DNA from: Paractinoplanes brasiliensis
GTDB taxonomy: Bacteria > Actinomycetota > Actinomycetes > Mycobacteriales > Micromonosporaceae
Assembly: GCF_004362215.1 (NCBI RefSeq)
Contig: NZ_SNWR01000001.1
Location: 6,306,001 to 6,370,000 of the forward strand
Reading direction: 5' to 3'
Length of the DNA stretch: 64,000 bases
Position numbers and translations under genes: made by a program. This document shows, one piece after another, positions 59,675-64,000 of the stretch. Positions within the stretch are counted from its first letter, which is position 1. Each line of letters begins with the position of its first letter. The notes under the pieces are model-generated. The model did no database searches. It was not told where the DNA came from and was given only the letters and a program-made list of their open reading frames with translations.

Positions 59675-59690
59675 CGGGCAGGGTCGGCGC

Positions 59691-60983
59691 ATGACGGTGC
59701 TCGACGGCACCCGCGACGACGAGATCCGCCGGCGCAGCCGCGACTTCACTCTCCTGTGGACAGGCAACTGGCTGCAGTACTTCGGATCCCGGATGAGCGC
59801 GGTCAGCTATCCGCTGCTCGCCCTGGCCGTGTCCGGCGGGTCGGCGCGGGCGGCCGGCTTCGTGGCGACCGCGGCGGTCCTGCCGTACGTGGTGTTCCAG
59901 CTGCCGGCCGGGGTGCTCGTCGACCGGTGGGACCGCAAGCGGGTGATGGCCGTCAGCGCGATCGGCCGCGTGGTGGCCCTCGGCGCCGTGGTGGCCCTGC
60001 TGGGCCTCGGGCTGCTCACCATGCCGGCGCTGATCGTGCTGATCTTCGCGGACGTGAGCTTCGCCGTCTTCTCGGCCCTGGCCGAGCGCGCCTCGATCCC
60101 GTCCATCGTGCTGCCGGAAAGGCTGGGCAGCGCGATCTCGCAGAACGAGGCCCGGGGCCGGATCGCCGGGTTGATCGGCGGGCCGCTCGGCACGGTGCTG
60201 TTCGCCTGGGCACGCTGGAGCCCGTACGTCGTGGCGGCCGCGGGCGCCGCCGTCGCCGCGCTCAATGTGCTGTTCATCCGCAGCGACTGCGGTTCCGGGA
60301 CGGCTCGGCCCCAGCGCCACCTCGTCCGCGAGCTGGCCGACGGGCTGCGGTGGGTGCGCAACCACGCGTTCCTGCGAGCGGCGCTGCCGCTGGTCTCGCT
60401 GAGCGGCGGGCTGCTCCAGATCGTGAGCCTGGCCCTGATCGTGGTGCTGGTCAAGGAACAGGGCCACAGCGCCTCCTCGGTGGGCCTGGTGCTGGGGATC
60501 AGCGGCATCGGCGGCGTGCTGGGCGCGCTGACGGCGAACTGGTTCATGGCCCGGGTGCCGTTCTCGATGCTGTTGATCGGCGGCTTCGGCGCCTGGGCCG
60601 CGCTGGCCGCCGTGATGGCCTTCGTCACCGATCCGATCGGCCTGGGCGTCCTGTTCGCGGCGATGAACGCGGTCGGGGCCGTGTTCGGCGTGGCCGCCGG
60701 GGTCTACCAGATGATGCTGACCTCGGCAGACATGCAGGGACGGGTGGGGGCCATCGCCGGCCTGGTCACCGCCGGGGGCTCCAGCCTGGGCGCGTTCGCC
60801 GGCGGCTTCCTGCTCGATCAGGCCGGCGGAGCGACGAGCATCCTGCTGGCCGGCGCCGGCATCGCCACCGTCGCGCTGGTGGCCACCGCGATTCCCGCCA
60901 TGCAGCACGCCGGCCTGATCGACGCGCCACCGGCGCCCGCCGGCGACATCCGTGATGAAGAGAAGGAGCCGGACAAGGTATGA
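59691..60983 (+). CDS. MFS exporter (EntS/MFS_3-like)
   Basis: 430 aa with about 12 transmembrane helices. After a short cytoplasmic N-terminus the first helices contain YPLLALAVSGGSARAAGFV, then the loop 2-3 motif VDRWDRKRVM typical of MFS drug exporters. A long central loop (about 205-225) precedes the second half. The overall sequence resembles the MFS_3 group that includes enterobactin exporter EntS. Probably exports the finished or nearly finished lipopeptide. Its stop overlaps the start of the monooxygenase gene (ATGA), so they form one operon. Confidence 0.9.
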   Translation: MTVLDGTRDDEIRRRSRDFTLLWTGNWLQYFGSRMSAVSYPLLALAVSGGSARAAGFVATAAVLPYVVFQLPAGVLVDRWDRKRVMAVSAIGRVVALGAVVALLGLGLLTMPALIVLIFADVSFAVFSALAERASIPSIVLPERLGSAISQNEARGRIAGLIGGPLGTVLFAWARWSPYVVAAAGAAVAALNVLFIRSDCGSGTARPQRHLVRELADGLRWVRNHAFLRAALPLVSLSGGLLQIVSLALIVVLVKEQGHSASSVGLVLGISGIGGVLGALTANWFMARVPFSMLLIGGFGAWAALAAVMAFVTDPIGLGVLFAAMNAVGAVFGVAAGVYQMMLTSADMQGRVGAIAGLVTAGGSSLGAFAGGFLLDQAGGATSILLAGAGIATVALVATAIPAMQHAGLIDAPPAPAGDIRDEEKEPDKV

Positions 60984-62020
60984 AGCTGAGTTTGTTCTAC
61001 TTCGCCCACGACAGCGCGTCACCCGGTCAGGCCGGCCGCTACGAGCTGCTGCTGCGCGGCGCGGAACTGGCCGACCGGGCGGGGCTCGAAGCGGTGTGGA
61101 CCCCCGAGCGGCACTTCGACCAGTTCGGCGGCGCCTACCCCAACCCGTCGGTGCTGGGGGCGGCCCTGGCCGTACGGACCCAGCGCATCGGCATCCGCGC
61201 CGGCAGCGTGGTGGCGCCGTTGCACCATCCCCTGCGCATCGCCGAGGAGTGGTCGGTCGTCGACAACCTGTCCCACGGCCGGGTCGGAATAGCGTTCGCC
61301 TCCGGCTGGAACGCCGTGGACTTCGCGCTCCGCCCGGAGAACTACGCCGAGCGCCGGACAGCGGTGCGCGACACCGCCGAACAGGTACGCCGCCTGTGGC
61401 GCGGTGAGACGATGCCGGCGGTGGACGGTCTCGGCCGCGCGGTCGAGGTCCGTGCCTACCCGCCGCCGGTCCAGCCCGAGCTGCCGGTCTGGGTCACCTC
61501 GGGCGGGTCGGTGGAGACGTTCCGGGCGGCCGGGCGGATGCGGGCCGGCCTGCTCACCCACCTGCTCGGCCAGAGCCTGGAGGAACTGGCGGGCAAGATC
61601 GCCGAGTACCGGAGCGCCGCACGGCAGACCGACCCGGGCTGGTCCGGTCACGTCGTCCTGATGCTGCACACCCTGCTCGGCGACGACCTCGAGCAGGTGC
61701 GGGAACTGGTCCGTGACCCGTTCACCGCCTACCTCAAGAACTCGGCGAACCTGACCGCCAAGTCCTTCCTCGGCAAGGACGTCGACCTCGCCGAGCTGAA
61801 CGCCGCCGACATGGACTACCTCGCGGCTCGTGCCTTCGACCGTTACTTCGAGACCGGAGGCCTGTTCGGCAACCTCGAACGGGCGGCCGAGCTGCTGCCG
61901 CAGATCAGCGCCCTCGGCGTCGACGAGATCGGCTGCCTGGTCGATTTCGGCGTCGACAACCGGGCCGTCCTGGACGGCATCGAGAAGCTCGGCAAGCTCA
62001 ACGCCATCGCCGGCGGATAG
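60980..62020 (+). CDS. Luciferase-like flavin-dependent monooxygenase (NRPS/PKS-associated LLM)
   Basis: 346 aa. TIM-barrel family signatures: MKLSLFYFAHD at the start, LEAVWTPERHFDQFGGAYPNPSV, AGSVVAPLHHPLRIAEEWSVVDNLSHGRVGIAFASGW, and PVWVTSGGS. This is the natural-product LLM type (MupA-like), often found in or next to NRPS/PKS modules. It uses reduced FMN and oxygen to hydroxylate or oxidise carrier-bound intermediates; the cluster's flavin reductase (22374) can supply the FMNH2. Substrate unknown. The ATG at 60980 overlaps the exporter stop, and the hydroxylase gene follows after 21 bp. Confidence 0.88.
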   Translation: MKLSLFYFAHDSASPGQAGRYELLLRGAELADRAGLEAVWTPERHFDQFGGAYPNPSVLGAALAVRTQRIGIRAGSVVAPLHHPLRIAEEWSVVDNLSHGRVGIAFASGWNAVDFALRPENYAERRTAVRDTAEQVRRLWRGETMPAVDGLGRAVEVRAYPPPVQPELPVWVTSGGSVETFRAAGRMRAGLLTHLLGQSLEELAGKIAEYRSAARQTDPGWSGHVVLMLHTLLGDDLEQVRELVRDPFTAYLKNSANLTAKSFLGKDVDLAELNAADMDYLAARAFDRYFETGGLFGNLERAAELLPQISALGVDEIGCLVDFGVDNRAVLDGIEKLGKLNAIAGG

Positions 62021-62041
62021 CCACCACAGATTGGAGACGTC

Positions 62042-62986
62042 ATGGACACGGCCGTACCCACCGGCACCACCTGGTCGCCCCACGAGATCACCGAGTCGAT
62101 CGCCGGCACCGCGGACCTGCCCGGCTGGCTCGACGAGCTCGGCCCCGACGGGCTGGCCGGCCTGCTCACCGAGCGGAAGGCGCTCGTCTTCCGAGGCTTC
62201 GGGCTGACGCCGCAGTCGGTCGAACCGGTGCTGTCACGGCTGCTGCCGAACCGTCTGCCGTACGTGCACGGGAACTCGCCCCGCACCCGGGTGAAGGGCA
62301 ACCTGTACACGTCGACGGAGTATCCGCAGCGGTTCACCATCTCGATGCACAACGAGCTGAACTACGCCCGGCGCTGGCCGGCACGACTCGCGTTCTACTG
62401 CGAGAAGGCGGCGGAGGCCGGGGGAGCGACGCCGGTGGTCGACGGCGAGCGGTGGCTCGAGGCGGTCGGCCCCGAGGTGCGTGAGGCCTTCGCCGGCGGC
62501 GTCCGTTACATCCAGAACCTGCACGACGGCTACGGGCTCGGCAAGAGCTGGCAGGACACGTTCGAGACGGACGACCGCGCGGCCGTCGAGAAGTTCCTCG
62601 CGGAGTCCGAGGCGGAGTGGAAGTGGGGTCCGGACGGCATCCGGATCACCCAGGTGCGGGCCGCGACCACCGTCCACCCGGTGACCGGCGCCGAGGTGTG
62701 GTTCAACCAGGCCGATCAGTGGCATCCGGCCGGGCTCGGCGACGAGACCTCCACCGAGCTGTACGACATCCTGGAGCCCGACGACTTCCCGCAGTACGTG
62801 ACGTTCGCCGACGGGACGCCGATCCCGGATCGCTTCGTCGAGCGGATCCGCGACGCCGGGCTGGCGAACGCGGTCGACGTGAACTGGCGGGAGGGTGACG
62901 TGCTGGTGATCGACAACGTTCTGGTCGGGCACGGCCGGCGTCCGTTCGAGGGCACCCGCCGCATCCTGGTGGCGATGACGGACTGA
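62042..62986 (+). CDS. Fe(II)/2-oxoglutarate-dependent hydroxylase, SyrP/TauD-type
   Basis: 314 aa. Metal site HNE at His103/Glu105 (ISMHNELNY) and distal His297 (LVGHGRRPFEG), with Arg306 or Arg307 to bind 2-oxoglutarate. The HNEL form, ALVFRGFGL start and AGGATPVVD segment are those of SyrP-like enzymes that beta-hydroxylate Asp and related residues on NRPS carriers. Module 7 (Asp/Asn) is therefore the likely target, giving beta-hydroxy-Asp; Tyr4 is an alternative. ATG preceded by GGAGA five bases upstream. Last gene of the main operon; a strong hairpin follows. Confidence 0.9.
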   Translation: MDTAVPTGTTWSPHEITESIAGTADLPGWLDELGPDGLAGLLTERKALVFRGFGLTPQSVEPVLSRLLPNRLPYVHGNSPRTRVKGNLYTSTEYPQRFTISMHNELNYARRWPARLAFYCEKAAEAGGATPVVDGERWLEAVGPEVREAFAGGVRYIQNLHDGYGLGKSWQDTFETDDRAAVEKFLAESEAEWKWGPDGIRITQVRAATTVHPVTGAEVWFNQADQWHPAGLGDETSTELYDILEPDDFPQYVTFADGTPIPDRFVERIRDAGLANAVDVNWREGDVLVIDNVLVGHGRRPFEGTRRILVAMTD

Positions 62987-63002
62987 TGTTCTTGAGGCAT
63001 CG

Positions 63003-63035
63003 ACTCGGCGGCCCACGCCCGGTGGGCCGCCGAGT
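63003..63035. terminator. Strong bidirectional hairpin terminator at the right cluster end
   Basis: Perfect 13-bp stem, ACTCGGCGGCCCA (63003-63015) and TGGGCCGCCGAGT (63023-63035), with a 7-nt loop. It lies between the convergent hydroxylase and regulator genes. Confidence 0.75.
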
Positions 63036-63043
63036 TCCGCCGG

Positions 63044-64000
63044 TCAGCAGCCGGTCGAGCGGGCCATCTCCATGGCCAGCAGACGGTTCAGCGCCGTGAT
63101 CCGGAACCGGGAGGAGCCGTCGGCCGCCATCGACACCGAGTAGACGATCTGCGCGTCCGCCAGCAGCTCGAGGCGTTGCTCGGTGTCCGAGAGCCGAGCC
63201 GAGTTGCCGGACAGCATCTGGGCGTCGAAATCCTGCACCGCCACCCCGCCGATCTCGGCCAGGAGCGCCTGGGCGGCACTCGGCAATCGGTGCACGGCCG
63301 ACATCAGGGAACGCCGGACCGTCTGCTGCCCGTACGACAGCTCGTCGAGCCGCCGGGCCGGGTTGGCCAGCCGGGCCGCCAGGTCGCTGACCGTCCAGTG
63401 CGACCGGGCCGCGAGCTTGGCGCCGGCTATCCGGAGGGCGAGCGGCAACGAGTCGCAGAATTCGACCACGGCCCGGGCCGCCGGCAGGTCCTGCATCACG
63501 GCGTCCTCGCCGCCGACCTCGGCCAGCAGCCGCACCCCGTCCGAACTCGGCAGGGGGCCCAGCGTCACGGTGTCCTTGCGGGCCACGCAGGGCAGATGGT
63601 CGGGGCTGGTCATGATGATCGCCGAATGCGGGCCGTTCGGGACGAAGAGCTCGACGTTCTGCTCCTTGATCACGTTGTCCAGCACGACGAGGATGCAGCG
63701 ATCCTGACAGGCGGACCGGTACAGCTGGATCAGCTTGGCAAGATCGGCGCCGGGTTCGACGTCGCGGCCGAGGCCCTCGAGCAGCCGGGTCAGGACCTCC
63801 TGCGGCGGGTAGGGCTGCCCGTCGGCGTTCACCGCCTCGGTGAAGACCACCCCGTCGGTGAACAGGTCGGTGCAGTTGTGCGCCGTCCGTACGGCGAAGG
63901 CGGTCTTGCCCGACCCGATCGGCCCCGTGACCAGGAACCGGAAGGGCGTGGTGCGCGACGCCTGCTGGCGGGCAGCGACGATGGCGCTCTCGGCGGACTG
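63044..64000 (-). CDS. AfsR-like NB-ARC regulator, N-terminus beyond window edge
   Basis: The frame is open to the right edge, so about 318 C-terminal codons are visible; the GTG at 63850 is internal. The visible part begins just before the P-loop GPIGSGKTAFA (about 63906-63938), followed by FTEAVNADGQPYPPQEVLTRLL, the Walker-B strand CILVVLDN, the RNBS-like IIMTSPDHLPC, GLPL-type DSLPLALRIAGAKLAAR and a winged-helix end. It stops soon after the winged helix, without TPRs. The missing N-terminus probably carries a SARP or other DNA-binding domain. Convergent with the biosynthetic operon; it may activate the cluster or a neighbouring one. Confidence 0.85.
   Translation of the reverse strand, partial: QSAESAIVAARQQASRTTPFRFLVTGPIGSGKTAFAVRTAHNCTDLFTDGVVFTEAVNADGQPYPPQEVLTRLLEGLGRDVEPGADLAKLIQLYRSACQDRCILVVLDNVIKEQNVELFVPNGPHSAIIMTSPDHLPCVARKDTVTLGPLPSSDGVRLLAEVGGEDAVMQDLPAARAVVEFCDSLPLALRIAGAKLAARSHWTVSDLAARLANPARRLDELSYGQQTVRRSLMSAVHRLPSAAQALLAEIGGVAVQDFDAQMLSGNSARLSDTEQRLELLADAQIVYSVSMAADGSSRFRITALNRLLAMEMARSTGC

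Noticed and set aside
63044..63850. A complete 268-aa regulator starting at GTG 63850
   Set aside because: The frame stays open to the window edge and the upstream part encodes the P-loop of the same NB-ARC domain, so the gene is a 5'-truncated longer one.
1..64000. tRNA or rRNA genes, CRISPR arrays, insertion sequences, integrase genes or attachment sites
   Set aside because: None was recognised. The repeated stretches in 25-60 kb are homologous NRPS domains, not mobile or array repeats.

Overview
The window is very GC-rich, uses GTG and TTG starts freely, and is rich in the CGTACG hexamer. It carries SARP and AfsR/NB-ARC-type regulators and secreted carbohydrate-active enzymes. Together these suggest a filamentous actinomycete, most likely of the Micromonosporaceae (Actinoplanes-like). 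That is inference from sequence style; no rRNA or other taxonomic marker is present.

The left end (1-4.2 kb) holds two divergent secreted glycoside hydrolases: a GH95-type alpha-L-fucosidase cut by the window edge and a GH59-type enzyme with a ricin-B lectin tail. From 4.2 to 12.3 kb come an NB-ARC/TPR regulator, a cytochrome P450, a CtpE-like P-type ATPase translationally coupled to a SARP regulator, and a secreted phospholipase A2.

About 12.4-63.0 kb is a non-ribosomal lipopeptide gene cluster. A leftward operon (type II thioesterase, fatty acyl-AMP ligase, acyl-CoA dehydrogenase, aspartate decarboxylase panD) supplies the lipid and beta-alanine. A leftward ABC exporter pair lies back to back with a rightward two-component system. 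A leftward flavin reductase lies back to back with the main rightward operon: second acyl-CoA dehydrogenase, acyl carrier protein, three NRPS genes, MFS exporter, luciferase-like monooxygenase and a SyrP/TauD-type hydroxylase. A partial AfsR-like NB-ARC regulator closes the right edge.

The three NRPS proteins (3641, 3656 and 4198 aa) form ten modules. Reading the A-domain pockets by eye gives: acyl-[beta-Ala]-X(Gly-like)-D-Ser-Tyr(or beta-OH-Tyr)-Thr-D-X-Asp(or Asn)-Gly-Pro-Gly. The beta-alanine call for module 1 rests on loss of the usual Asp235 with Asp at 236, and fits the presence of panD. No C-terminal thioesterase, PBP-type thioesterase or MbtH-like gene was found in the window. I do not recognise this decapeptide as a known lipopeptide.

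The start regions of the biosynthetic transcription units share a TATAG-based motif, in three of four cases as a repeat phased by 11 bp, which could be the binding site of the cluster's pathway regulator.
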